Assembly: GCA_014058405.1 (NCBI GenBank)
Contig: CP047423.1
Coordinates: 1,798,001-1,862,000, forward strand
Source: Candidatus Nitrospira kreftii
GTDB lineage: Bacteria > Nitrospirota > Nitrospiria > Nitrospirales > Nitrospiraceae
Reading direction: 5' to 3'
Length of the DNA stretch: 64,000 bases
A program made the position numbers and the translations under genes. Below are positions 1 to 8,368 of the stretch, piece by piece. Position 1 is the stretch's first letter. Every line of letters starts with the position of its first letter. The notes under the pieces were generated by a model, which was given only the letters and a program-made list of their open reading frames with translations, ran no database searches and was not told the origin of the DNA.

Positions 1-57
1 CTTGTGAATGAAATTGCCGACGATCTTGCCAGGGTTGTACGAGAACATATCGGATGA
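1..57 (+). CDS. 3' end of an upstream gene (partial)
   Basis: An open frame runs from the window edge to a TGA at 55-57, giving the 18-residue tail LVNEIADDLARVVREHIG. The amphipathic helical character looks like a real C-terminus, and the stop falls just before the comEC leader. Nothing identifies the family; it could also be chance reading. Confidence 0.45.
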   Translation, partial: LVNEIADDLARVVREHIG

Positions 58-82
58 GCGTTCCCGTACATGAGGAACGCTC
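56..82 (+). promoter_or_regulatory. Hairpin covering the comEC ribosome binding site
   Basis: A perfect 9-bp inverted repeat, GAGCGTTCC at 56-64 and GGAACGCTC at 74-82, encloses a 9-nt loop. The Shine-Dalgarno-like GAGGA of comEC (72-76) lies mostly in the 3' arm and the start codon follows the stem directly. There is no T-run, so it is not an ordinary terminator. The inferred role is to limit ribosome access to comEC. Confidence 0.55.
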
Positions 83-2599
83 ATGCTCCCATCGCTCACG
101 GTCGCATTTCTTCTTGGTCTTCTTGGCGGATCCCAGCTTCCATTTTTCCCTCTCTTCATCTTCTCGCTGTTCATTGGTGCCGCCGTTGGTTTCAGCATCG
201 TCGAACGAGCTGGTTACCTTGACACACACCGTACGCTGTTTCTGTACATAAGCCTTCTATCCGGGGTTGTCTATTGGAGTATCACGACTCCGCCACCATA
301 CCTTCATCCACTTTCGTCGGATTTTCAGGACGGAATGAGTGCTAGCATTACCGGACGGGTTGTCATGCCTGTTCAGTACGGTGTAGGGCGTCAGACCATC
401 CTTCTCGAGTCCGACACCATGCTGATGACACCCAGGCGAATACGCGTCGTATGGCGCGGCGCTGACCTGACGCTTCATCAGGGCGATCGTATTATGTTCC
501 AGGGAACTCTTCACCGTCCAAGGGGGTTCCTAAACCCATCCGGCTTCGACTACGCATCTTATATAGAACGTCAAGGTATTGATCTTGTAACCACGGTGAG
601 CGGTCCTCACGCGATCACGCTTGTCGAAAAGCCGCTCACGGGACGATGGAGTTTCTGGGGTCAGATCGATCAGTGGAGGGCCACCATCCGGCAGGCAGCC
701 GTCCACACATTGGGTCAACCAGCGTTGGGGATATTTCTTGGCATGATCATCGGTGAACGCGGTTACCTTGAGCAGGATATGCAGGAATGGTTTATGAATA
801 CAGGAACCGTTCATCTGCTTTCGATCTCAGGCTCACATCTCGGGCTGGTCGCCGTGGTATGTTTTTGGACCGTGAAACGAGCCATTCTATGGCTCCCTCC
901 TTCATGTGTATTGGCTTTATCAAGAAGAATCACTCCTTCAAAAATTGCCATTCTCTTCACTTGGCCAGCTGTCGCACTGTACGCATTGCTTGCTGGGGCC
1001 GAATTGGCGACCATGCGCTCACTTATCATGATCACCTTAGGAATGGCGGCGGTCTGGCTCGGACACGAACGTCATCTTGGGCACGCAATGGCAGCGGCTC
1101 TTCTCATCATTGTTTTGCACAATCCTCAAGCGATCTTTGATATCTCCTTTCAGCTCTCCTTTCTGTCCGTACTAGCAATTATCGGTATGATTTCGAAAAT
1201 ACGATCAGGCGAAGAAGAGAACAGCGACCTCCATCGTAATTTTCAATACCGGGTCAGAGGTCATGTGCTCGAAGCTCTTTTAATGAGTGGGGCGGTGACA
1301 TTAGTCACCCTTCCTCTGGTCGCATTTTATTTCAATCAAGTTCCATGGATGGGGATTATGACGAACCTCATTGCTGTCCCGTTCACCGGTTTTGTACTAG
1401 TACCGCTAGGATTACTGATCTCACTCTGGACAATCGTGGCAGATCACGATGTGCTAATCATGGCGAAAGGTCTGGAGCGGTTATTTAACTGGATGGTATC
1501 GGGACTTCGTTGGTGCGCTGGTATCCCCGGTGGAGAGTGGCATGTGGCGGCTCCATCAATTCCCACGATGATACTATTTTATGCGGGAATACTGTTGGCC
1601 AGTCTCCATGCGGTTCCACGGCGCTTTCGAATTGTAGGTGCTGGCGTCATAGTTGTGTTGCTTGGTTGGTGGTTTATTGCTCCCGGCATGCAAGGAGACG
1701 GTGACCACTGGCGCGTCACGTTCCTTGATGTGGGGCAAGGAGATAGTGCTGTGATTGAGCTACCAGATGGCCGAACAGTACTTATCGACGGTGGAACACG
1801 CCATGAGAGGTTTGATATGGGGCAAAGGGTGGTTGCACCCTTTCTTTGGAATCGGAGGATCCACCATATTGATTTTGTTATTGGGACACATCAGCAATTG
1901 GACCATGTGGGTGGACTGGTCTGGATACTTCGTCATATGTCTATTGGACAATTTTGGGGCGGAGTCATCGCTCGGCCTGAGCAATTCGCTCAAGACCTTC
2001 AATCCGCTCTTCGCATTGGTGGGATCAGTGAACACGTAGCGGTACTCGGACAAGACTTGTTGAATTCGAGCGCCTGTCAATTGAAGATTCTCAACCCATC
2101 TGAAAACATCACGGGGTTTGATGTGGCCCGTCTCCAAAGCGGGACCTCATTGAACAATCAGTCCATCGTGTCAAGACTTCAGTGTGGTGCCCACTCTATC
2201 CTGTTCGCCGCTGACATCGAGACTGGCGGATTGAGCCGGTTAACATCAGACGGCCGCCGTCCCGTGACTTTACTGAAAGTGCCTCACCATGGAGCGCACA
2301 GTTCCCTTGATCGGGATTGGATCCGCCAGCTCCACCCACAGTATGCAGTCATCTCTGTTGGGGCCAGCAACTCCTATGGGCATCCAGTGAAATCTGTGGT
2401 TCAAGCTTATGAGGACCAAGAGGCTATGGTATACCGTACAGACCGTGACGGAGCAATCTGGGTAACTGGGCGACTATCGACATCGGAATTTACGGTGAGC
2501 CGCATGGGTGATCTTGTGATGGAACCCATTGATTTCCTCAACTGCCCATGGCGTTGTGAATACAACAACTGGCACCGCCTCTTACGCTCATCCAACTGA
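83..2599 (+). CDS. comEC: ComEC/Rec2-type DNA uptake channel
   Basis: A full-length 838-aa ComEC/Rec2 family inner-membrane protein that would carry single-stranded DNA into the cytoplasm during natural transformation. It has an N-terminal membrane region with an OB-like DUF4131 segment, a central multi-pass Competence domain (about 200-500), and a C-terminal metallo-beta-lactamase-like domain. In that domain DVGQGDS is at 549-555, a metal motif reads HQQLDH at 603-608, and VPHHG lies near 734-737. The second histidine of the usual HxHxDH is replaced by Gln. The ATG at 83 is preceded by GAGGA at 6-nt spacing, inside a hairpin. No other competence genes lie nearby apart from the distant pilA cluster. 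Confidence 0.93.
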   Translation: MLPSLTVAFLLGLLGGSQLPFFPLFIFSLFIGAAVGFSIVERAGYLDTHRTLFLYISLLSGVVYWSITTPPPYLHPLSSDFQDGMSASITGRVVMPVQYGVGRQTILLESDTMLMTPRRIRVVWRGADLTLHQGDRIMFQGTLHRPRGFLNPSGFDYASYIERQGIDLVTTVSGPHAITLVEKPLTGRWSFWGQIDQWRATIRQAAVHTLGQPALGIFLGMIIGERGYLEQDMQEWFMNTGTVHLLSISGSHLGLVAVVCFWTVKRAILWLPPSCVLALSRRITPSKIAILFTWPAVALYALLAGAELATMRSLIMITLGMAAVWLGHERHLGHAMAAALLIIVLHNPQAIFDISFQLSFLSVLAIIGMISKIRSGEEENSDLHRNFQYRVRGHVLEALLMSGAVTLVTLPLVAFYFNQVPWMGIMTNLIAVPFTGFVLVPLGLLISLWTIVADHDVLIMAKGLERLFNWMVSGLRWCAGIPGGEWHVAAPSIPTMILFYAGILLASLHAVPRRFRIVGAGVIVVLLGWWFIAPGMQGDGDHWRVTFLDVGQGDSAVIELPDGRTVLIDGGTRHERFDMGQRVVAPFLWNRRIHHIDFVIGTHQQLDHVGGLVWILRHMSIGQFWGGVIARPEQFAQDLQSALRIGGISEHVAVLGQDLLNSSACQLKILNPSENITGFDVARLQSGTSLNNQSIVSRLQCGAHSILFAADIETGGLSRLTSDGRRPVTLLKVPHHGAHSSLDRDWIRQLHPQYAVISVGASNSYGHPVKSVVQAYEDQEAMVYRTDRDGAIWVTGRLSTSEFTVSRMGDLVMEPIDFLNCPWRCEYNNWHRLLRSSN

Positions 2600-2826
2600 C
2601 CGAACTCTCATCCAAATTCGAGCATTTCTCGGGCTCTCTCGTAGGTACTCTCCCTGGCGTACAAGACTGGCTAGGAATGACAGTTTTTGGCTCTTTCTGG
2701 CAAGGATGATAGAAGAGCACACAGAAAGTGCCAATCTTTTCACAGTCTTAGCCTAATGCTAGCAAGGCACAGCATGTGCAGAAGAGTCGTACCATACTAG
2801 CGCTCTGCCCAAAGGGAGTCCTGATC

Positions 2827-3003
2827 ATGGCCAAGCTTGTTCGCATAGTCATTCAGCTTCCGGTCGAGCTCAAGGAAAAACTCGATGCCCTCAAACAGCA
2901 GGGTTACACGACAAGTGGCTTCATTAGAGCCACATTGGAACGGGAGCTTAACAAGCTTGACGTACGCCAAGATTCCACGACTCGGAAAGCGGTCACTAAA
3001 TGA
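2827..3003 (+). CDS. Ribbon-helix-helix DNA-binding protein
   Basis: A 58-aa protein with the pattern of a CopG/Arc-type ribbon-helix-helix domain: a short beta strand (VRIVIQLP), helix 1 (ELKEKLDALKQQG), a turn, and helix 2 (SGFIRATLERELNKL). Such proteins bind operators as dimers. The ATG at 2827 has AAGGGAG upstream; a longer in-frame start at 2776 would add residues unlike the family. It lies 30 nt before the HD-GYP gene and is probably cotranscribed with it. It may regulate this gene pair or the exopolysaccharide locus downstream, but no operator could be identified. Confidence 0.8.
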   Translation: MAKLVRIVIQLPVELKEKLDALKQQGYTTSGFIRATLERELNKLDVRQDSTTRKAVTK

Positions 3004-3033
3004 AGATGTACGCGTCGAGGAGCGCATAAGCCA

Positions 3034-3990
3034 GTGGCACGATTATCTGATTTGATCCGAGAGCAAGCCTCTCATCCCCCGGGGAGTGGAGCGCGACCTC
3101 ACCATGCGGCCACCTCTTCTTTCCAACAAGCCGTTCGTGCTTGGGTCACTTCCACAAGGCAAGACATCATCCGGATCAAGGAGGCTATCTCATCCAACAA
3201 AGTCCCAGATGTCAAAATCTGCGCCATCTGCGCTGAGCAAGTGGTTCAACTGTTGCAGTATAGCGATGACGTTGTCGGATGGGCATTGAACGGGCAGACT
3301 GATGACTATCTGATCGACAATGCGCTGCACGTCGCAGTTCTAGCAACGAAGATTGGAATCGGTCTGCACTATCGAGAACAAGATCTAGAGCGCCTGGCAT
3401 TGTTGGGTTTGCTCCATGACATCGGCATGTGGACAGTCCCTGAGGGACTCGTCTCAAAACGAGGAGTCTTATCCGAAGAAGAGCGAGACATCATTCGTAC
3501 TCATCCCGAGCGAGGTCGCCGAATTCTTGCCGGACAGGGTGCTGTGTTTGAATGGCTTGGCGGCATTAGTGCACAAGAGCACGAACGATGGGATGGCAGC
3601 GGTTATCCCTGTCGGCTCAAAGGCACACAGATTGAGGAGGCTGCACAGATCATCGGAATTGTTGATACGTTGGATGCCATGGTAACGACACGGCCGTATC
3701 GTCACAGCATCTCACCTCATCAGGCCATGCGCGAGCTCCTCCTTCACGGCAGGACAACGTTTTCACTTCCCGTGTTAAAAGCCATAGGAGACCAGATCAC
3801 GCTGTATCCAGTCGGAACAGTCGTACGACTTAATACCGGAGAAACCGTGACGGTCACAAAAACGAATTCACGTTATCCACTCCGGCCTATTGTGACACTC
3901 ACCAAGTTCGGTGAGGTGAATGAGTTGGATTTATCACAAGGCATGTCACGGCACATCGTGGAAGTCTTGCACGGTAGGGCGGCATCGTAG
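3034..3990 (+). CDS. HD-GYP domain protein, probable cyclic-di-GMP phosphodiesterase
   Basis: A 318-aa protein starting at GTG 3034, with GAGGAG at 3017-3022. The HD-GYP domain spans roughly residues 85-250. It shows the metal-binding HD pair at 128-129 (LLHDIG) and a GYP signature around 182-192 (EHERWDGSGYP); the first His of the usual HHExxDGxGYP is Glu here. A small C-terminal beta-rich segment (about 260-310) is common in this group. There is no receiver domain, so the input is unknown. The family hydrolyses cyclic-di-GMP. It ends 10 nt before the first exopolysaccharide gene, which suggests cyclic-di-GMP control of that locus. Confidence 0.9.
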   Translation: MARLSDLIREQASHPPGSGARPHHAATSSFQQAVRAWVTSTRQDIIRIKEAISSNKVPDVKICAICAEQVVQLLQYSDDVVGWALNGQTDDYLIDNALHVAVLATKIGIGLHYREQDLERLALLGLLHDIGMWTVPEGLVSKRGVLSEEERDIIRTHPERGRRILAGQGAVFEWLGGISAQEHERWDGSGYPCRLKGTQIEEAAQIIGIVDTLDAMVTTRPYRHSISPHQAMRELLLHGRTTFSLPVLKAIGDQITLYPVGTVVRLNTGETVTVTKTNSRYPLRPIVTLTKFGEVNELDLSQGMSRHIVEVLHGRAAS

Positions 3991-4000
3991 GAGAGACGCT

Positions 4001-4795
4001 ATGCTGCAACTTCATAGGAAACCCATGGCGGTTGTTGCAATAGCAGCAGGTGTTGGCGTTCTCTTATTGGCTGGCTGTCGAAACCCTGGACAATCGACGC
4101 TGCCGCCTTCAGCAGTGAGCACCAGTCCCCAAGTATTGCCTCCATTGCCTAAAGGGGATGTCTTTGCCGACGAAACTGTCCCAACGGCCGACGCTCCGAT
4201 TGAAACAGGCGACACTTTGGAGGTGGTCATTCGACGCGGAGCAGGGGAAGAGAAGTACAGCAGCTTGGTACGAGAGAACGGGTCCGTAGCGGTTGGATTT
4301 ATGGAGGTAGCCGTCGGAGGCGCCACAGTCGCTGAGGCTGAGCGGCGCGTACAAGATGCGGCCAGACCGTTTATGAGAGAACCACGAGCCCAGGTCATGC
4401 TGAAAAAGAAACTGCTTAAAATCAAACGGGTATTCGTATTTGGAGACGTCAAGAAACCAGGGATGGTTCCGATGGCACGGAATATGACAGTACTACAGGC
4501 GCTGGCAGCTGCGGACAATTTCTACGAGACGGCACTATTGGAGGAAATTCGAGTCGTCCGAGGTGGAGACTTTGCAAACCCGAAGATCTTGACGGCTGAT
4601 TTAGCTCGCCTCTTCACGTATGGAGACCTCTCACGAAACATCGCGCTCGAAGAAAACGACATAGTATTTGTTCCACGTGAACAACTCGGAGACGCGACGG
4701 AAGCAGCGAAGAAGCTTACGCCGATCCTTCAAGCTGCGATCATGCCGATTTATCCAGCATATTTGATCCCAGCGTTTACTTCGTTCAAGCCATAA
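4001..4795 (+). CDS. Polysaccharide export outer-membrane lipoprotein (Wza-like)
   Basis: A 264-aa lipoprotein precursor. The signal peptide ends in the lipobox LLAGC, with the lipidated Cys at 26. The mature part carries a Poly_export domain (about residues 65-145, from IETGDTLEVVIRR) and then an SLBB domain (about 150-235, VFVFGDVKKPGMVP). These features match Wza-family proteins that form the outer-membrane polysaccharide channel. It is shorter than E. coli Wza (about 380 aa), as in many single-SLBB members. The ATG at 4001 has TAGGAGAG upstream, giving the proper signal peptide; the longer in-frame start at 3920 overlaps the HD-GYP gene. It pairs with the co-polymerase/kinase that follows. 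Confidence 0.92.
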   Translation: MLQLHRKPMAVVAIAAGVGVLLLAGCRNPGQSTLPPSAVSTSPQVLPPLPKGDVFADETVPTADAPIETGDTLEVVIRRGAGEEKYSSLVRENGSVAVGFMEVAVGGATVAEAERRVQDAARPFMREPRAQVMLKKKLLKIKRVFVFGDVKKPGMVPMARNMTVLQALAAADNFYETALLEEIRVVRGGDFANPKILTADLARLFTYGDLSRNIALEENDIVFVPREQLGDATEAAKKLTPILQAAIMPIYPAYLIPAFTSFKP

Positions 4796-4822
4796 CACGA
4801 TGAGTTAAGGCGAGAGTTATTC

Positions 4823-6961
4823 ATGGCACAATACGAACTGAATGTCATCGATTACTGGCTGATCCTCAAAAAGCGCAAGTACCTGATCCTACTGTCCGCA
4901 GTCATGGTCGTGGTGTTTACATTCCTCTTTTCCGAGTTTCTCAAGCCCAATCCAATCTACGAAGCCTCTGCAAGGGTAAAGTTTGAACGAAGTGCGACCA
5001 TGGCCCAGCAGCTGTTGGAATCACTCTCTTACTCGAATCTTAATGACATTGGTACACAGATAGAATTCATCAGAAGCTTTCCGGTCATGGAACGGGTAGC
5101 AACAGATCTCAGCCGAGTCGCTCTGGACATATCGGAGGAGGAGAAACGGTCAGCCGCCTATCTCAATATCATTTATAACTTGGGCCAAGAAATCACGGCA
5201 CAACGTGAAGGCGATACAAACATCATACGAATTTCTGCCACGTCCGATCAGCCTGAACTGGCTGAGCGGATGGCTAATTCCACTGCATCCGCCTATCGAG
5301 TGGAAAATATTGCGACCCGGAACCGCCTCGTCACTGAATCAAGGCAGTTCGTGGAAGAACAGTTGGCGAATCTGGAAAAACATCTGAATGACTCTGAGGA
5401 GGCGTTGAGGACCTTTAAGGAAAGAGAAGGACAAGTATTTCTCTCCGATGAAGCGCGAGCCGCGCTGGATACCTTTACTCGACTTGAAGAACACTATAAT
5501 GAAGTCTTGCGAAAGCGTGCTGAAGGTGAGCGTCAGATCGAGGTGCTGAAACGATCCGATGCAATCATCGGCAATCAAACCGGTCGAATCTTCACCGAAG
5601 AACAAAATGCGCTTCTCACCATCCTGAACCAACGCCTATTGGATCTGATCCAGGAAAGAGACACGCTGCTTATTAATTATACGTCGGATCACCCACAAGT
5701 GACGGAGCAACAGAAAAAGATCGACAATGTTAAAGAGGAAATGATCAAAGAGCTGAAGTCTAAGGTCTCTACCCTGATGGATCGAGAGGACGCGCTCCAA
5801 GAACAACGGAATCACTACCGAAAGCGCTATCTCGGATACCCGCGGGCCGCAATCCAAATGACGCGATTAGAGCGTGAAGTCAAGGTCAATACGGACCTCC
5901 TGGCGACGCTGAAAGCCAAGCATCAGGAGTTGCTGATCAAAGGAGCGGAACGGATTGAGGAAGTCACGATCATTGCTCCAGCCATGACGCCCACAAGTCC
6001 CATTAACGCGTCGAATGTCACTTTGAACTTGATGATCGGGGGACTGATGGGATGCTTCCTCGGAATCGTACTGGCGTTCGGACGTGAGTCTTTTGATACC
6101 TCGATCGGGACCATCGAAGGAGTCGAGGAGTTTCTCAAAGTTCCTGTCCTAGGAATTATTCCTCAGTTCGACCATAAGGTCCTGAAGGACATGGCTCAGG
6201 AGTCGTTGCCTCCGGATACACCATCCTCTGTGGCAGACAGTTTGTCGAAATTGATCTGTCTGCTCGATCCAAAGTCTGTCTTATCTGAAAGTCTTCGCTC
6301 GCTGCGGACCAACATCCAATTCGCCAGTTTAGACCGCAGAGTCAAATCGATCATCTTCACCAGTGCCGGTCTTGGAGAAGGTAAAAGTACCTGTGTCATC
6401 AACTTAGCCATTACCATGGCGCAAGAAGGCATGAAGGTTCTGCTGGTGGATGCCGATCTTCGCAAGCCGATTGTGCATCAGCGGCTCGGGCTAGACCGCG
6501 AGCCGGGCTTGGTCGATGCATTGCTCGGAACGACCTCTTGGCGATCTTATGTTCGCTCGGCTACCGATCTTATGCTCGGGACGGTCGGTGTCGATCGATT
6601 CATGAACACACCAGGGTTGGATAACTTACATGTCCTGACCAGTGGTTCGGAATCGGGCAATCCGAACGAGTTTCTGAACATCAATAAGATCAAAGCCCTG
6701 ACAGCCGAAATGCAAGAAGAGTACGACATTGTCTTGATCGATACCCCGCCGATTCTTCCGGTGACGGATGCGGTCGCCTTTAGTTCTCGTGTCGATGGCA
6801 CCATCTTAGTGTACCAAGTCGGCCGAATCGGTCGGAACGCCCTTAAACGTGCCAAATTCCTGCTCGACCATGCCCAGGCCAATGTTCTTGGTGTGGTCCT
6901 GACGAACGTGAAATCGGAAGTAACGCCGGAGTACGGGCTCTATCGCTACGAGTATCGCTGA
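4823..6961 (+). CDS. Chain-length regulator fused to BY-type tyrosine kinase (Wzc-like)
   Basis: A 712-aa inner-membrane protein combining a polysaccharide co-polymerase and a bacterial tyrosine autokinase. The N-terminal Wzz domain has a membrane segment at about 18-37, a long periplasmic coiled coil (about 165-380) and a second membrane segment near 395-415. The cytoplasmic kinase has Walker A SAGLGEGKST (about 513-522), Walker A' VLLVDADLRKP (about 536-546) and Walker B VLIDTPP (about 637-643). A tyrosine cluster ends the protein (Tyr704, 707, 709, 711), the expected autophosphorylation site. The family controls chain length and export with the Wza partner encoded directly upstream. Confidence 0.95.
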   Translation: MAQYELNVIDYWLILKKRKYLILLSAVMVVVFTFLFSEFLKPNPIYEASARVKFERSATMAQQLLESLSYSNLNDIGTQIEFIRSFPVMERVATDLSRVALDISEEEKRSAAYLNIIYNLGQEITAQREGDTNIIRISATSDQPELAERMANSTASAYRVENIATRNRLVTESRQFVEEQLANLEKHLNDSEEALRTFKEREGQVFLSDEARAALDTFTRLEEHYNEVLRKRAEGERQIEVLKRSDAIIGNQTGRIFTEEQNALLTILNQRLLDLIQERDTLLINYTSDHPQVTEQQKKIDNVKEEMIKELKSKVSTLMDREDALQEQRNHYRKRYLGYPRAAIQMTRLEREVKVNTDLLATLKAKHQELLIKGAERIEEVTIIAPAMTPTSPINASNVTLNLMIGGLMGCFLGIVLAFGRESFDTSIGTIEGVEEFLKVPVLGIIPQFDHKVLKDMAQESLPPDTPSSVADSLSKLICLLDPKSVLSESLRSLRTNIQFASLDRRVKSIIFTSAGLGEGKSTCVINLAITMAQEGMKVLLVDADLRKPIVHQRLGLDREPGLVDALLGTTSWRSYVRSATDLMLGTVGVDRFMNTPGLDNLHVLTSGSESGNPNEFLNINKIKALTAEMQEEYDIVLIDTPPILPVTDAVAFSSRVDGTILVYQVGRIGRNALKRAKFLLDHAQANVLGVVLTNVKSEVTPEYGLYRYEYR

Positions 6962-6985
6962 CGTGACTTCAGGAGCTGCATTGCC

Positions 6986-8368
6986 ATGCAACCAGCGGCC
7001 ATTAGCGCACAAGACAGTCTCGTGGTTTCAGTACTCGCGATCGCAATCGCATTGGGTCTTACGCTCACGACACCTGCGATCGGCCTCCAAGCCGTCCTCG
7101 GGTTTTTAATCATCCTGATCGCCTTCACTTCCGTATCAGCCGCGCTCTATCTCCTTATTGCGTCGATGTTGTTGTCACCGGAGATTGCCATTGGACAAAT
7201 CCAAGGACGCGGTGTCGGAGGACGGGAGTTGTCGTTCCGAATGGACGACATTCTTTTGGTTATCATCGGAGCGAGCTGGCTTGTGAAGAATATTCTCTAC
7301 CGCGAACTGGCGTTGTTTCGAGAAACGCCCCTGAATCGACCGATCGCTGTATATATGGTGATCTGCGTCGTCTCAACGTTATTCGGCGTGCTCAATGGAC
7401 ATGTCAGACCGATGACCGGATTCTTCTTTGTGTTGAAGTACTTTGAGTATTTCTTTGTGTTTTTCATGGTCGTCAACCACGTGCGTTCTCAGCAGCAGGT
7501 CGTGGGGCTCGTGGTGGCGTTACTCGTCGTCGGCCTCCTCGTGAGTTTCTACGCCATCTCTCAAATACCCAGCGGTATACGCCCATCCGCACCATTTGAA
7601 GGAGAAAGTGGAGAACCCAATACGTTAGGTGGTTACTTAGTATTTCTGCTCGCCATCATGACGGGATTGTTACTGCATGTCCAAGTCGGGGCGATTCGTG
7701 TCGCATTGCTGGTACTAGGTGGATTTGCCATCTTGGCACTGATGGCCACCCTGTCGCGGTCTTCCTATCTGGCCGGCGCCGTCCTACTGGCGGCCGTAGG
7801 ATTAACCCAGTGGCGACGGCCACGTGTGGTCACAGTTCTGCTTCTCATCATCGCCTTGATCCCATTGTTCGCACCGGAGAACGTCAAACATCGTGTGAAC
7901 GAAACATTCTTCGGTCGCCAATATGGTGGCGAAATTAAAGTCGGCGCTGTCGGGCTTGACCTTTCCACGACTGAACGACTGAAGTCGTGGGCATATGTCT
8001 TGAAAGATTGGGTTCATGATCCGATCCTGGGTCGAGGAATCACTGGGTATGCATGGGCCGATGCACAGTACGTCAAGATCATCGGGGAAACGGGTCTTGC
8101 GGGTATCGTCGCTTTCGGGTTTATCGTCTATCGCCTCTGGCGATGTGCCAGAGAGTCGTTTGTGTCACAGACTGATCCTTTTGCAAAAGGGCTGGCCCAT
8201 GGATTTCTCTTAGGGTTAGTCGCCATGCTTGCTCACGGCGTCGGCGCCAATACCTTTATCATCATTCGCATTATGGAGCCGTTTTGGCTTTGTGCCGGCC
8301 TCGTCATGTTGTTACCGACTCTATCAGCTGAAGGAGACGTATCTCTCAAGTTGAAGGAGGCGACGTGA
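6986..8368 (+). CDS. O-antigen ligase/polymerase family membrane protein (Wzy-like)
   Basis: A 460-aa protein made almost entirely of hydrophobic segments, about ten to twelve, with a larger hydrophilic stretch near residues 290-350. The ATLSRSSYLAG motif near 255 and the overall layout match the Wzy_C/O-antigen ligase superfamily. In this setting it most likely polymerises undecaprenyl-linked repeat units at the periplasmic face of the inner membrane. A ligase role cannot be excluded from sequence, but no lipid A-core genes are nearby. Its TGA overlaps the GTG start of the next gene by 4 bp. Confidence 0.88.
   Translation: MQPAAISAQDSLVVSVLAIAIALGLTLTTPAIGLQAVLGFLIILIAFTSVSAALYLLIASMLLSPEIAIGQIQGRGVGGRELSFRMDDILLVIIGASWLVKNILYRELALFRETPLNRPIAVYMVICVVSTLFGVLNGHVRPMTGFFFVLKYFEYFFVFFMVVNHVRSQQQVVGLVVALLVVGLLVSFYAISQIPSGIRPSAPFEGESGEPNTLGGYLVFLLAIMTGLLLHVQVGAIRVALLVLGGFAILALMATLSRSSYLAGAVLLAAVGLTQWRRPRVVTVLLLIIALIPLFAPENVKHRVNETFFGRQYGGEIKVGAVGLDLSTTERLKSWAYVLKDWVHDPILGRGITGYAWADAQYVKIIGETGLAGIVAFGFIVYRLWRCARESFVSQTDPFAKGLAHGFLLGLVAMLAHGVGANTFIIIRIMEPFWLCAGLVMLLPTLSAEGDVSLKLKEAT

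Noticed and set aside
2604-2720. Minus-strand frames downstream of comEC that resemble short protein tails
   Set aside because: Several frames look equally plausible over about 20-60 codons, none with a start signal, so a decayed gene cannot be told from chance.
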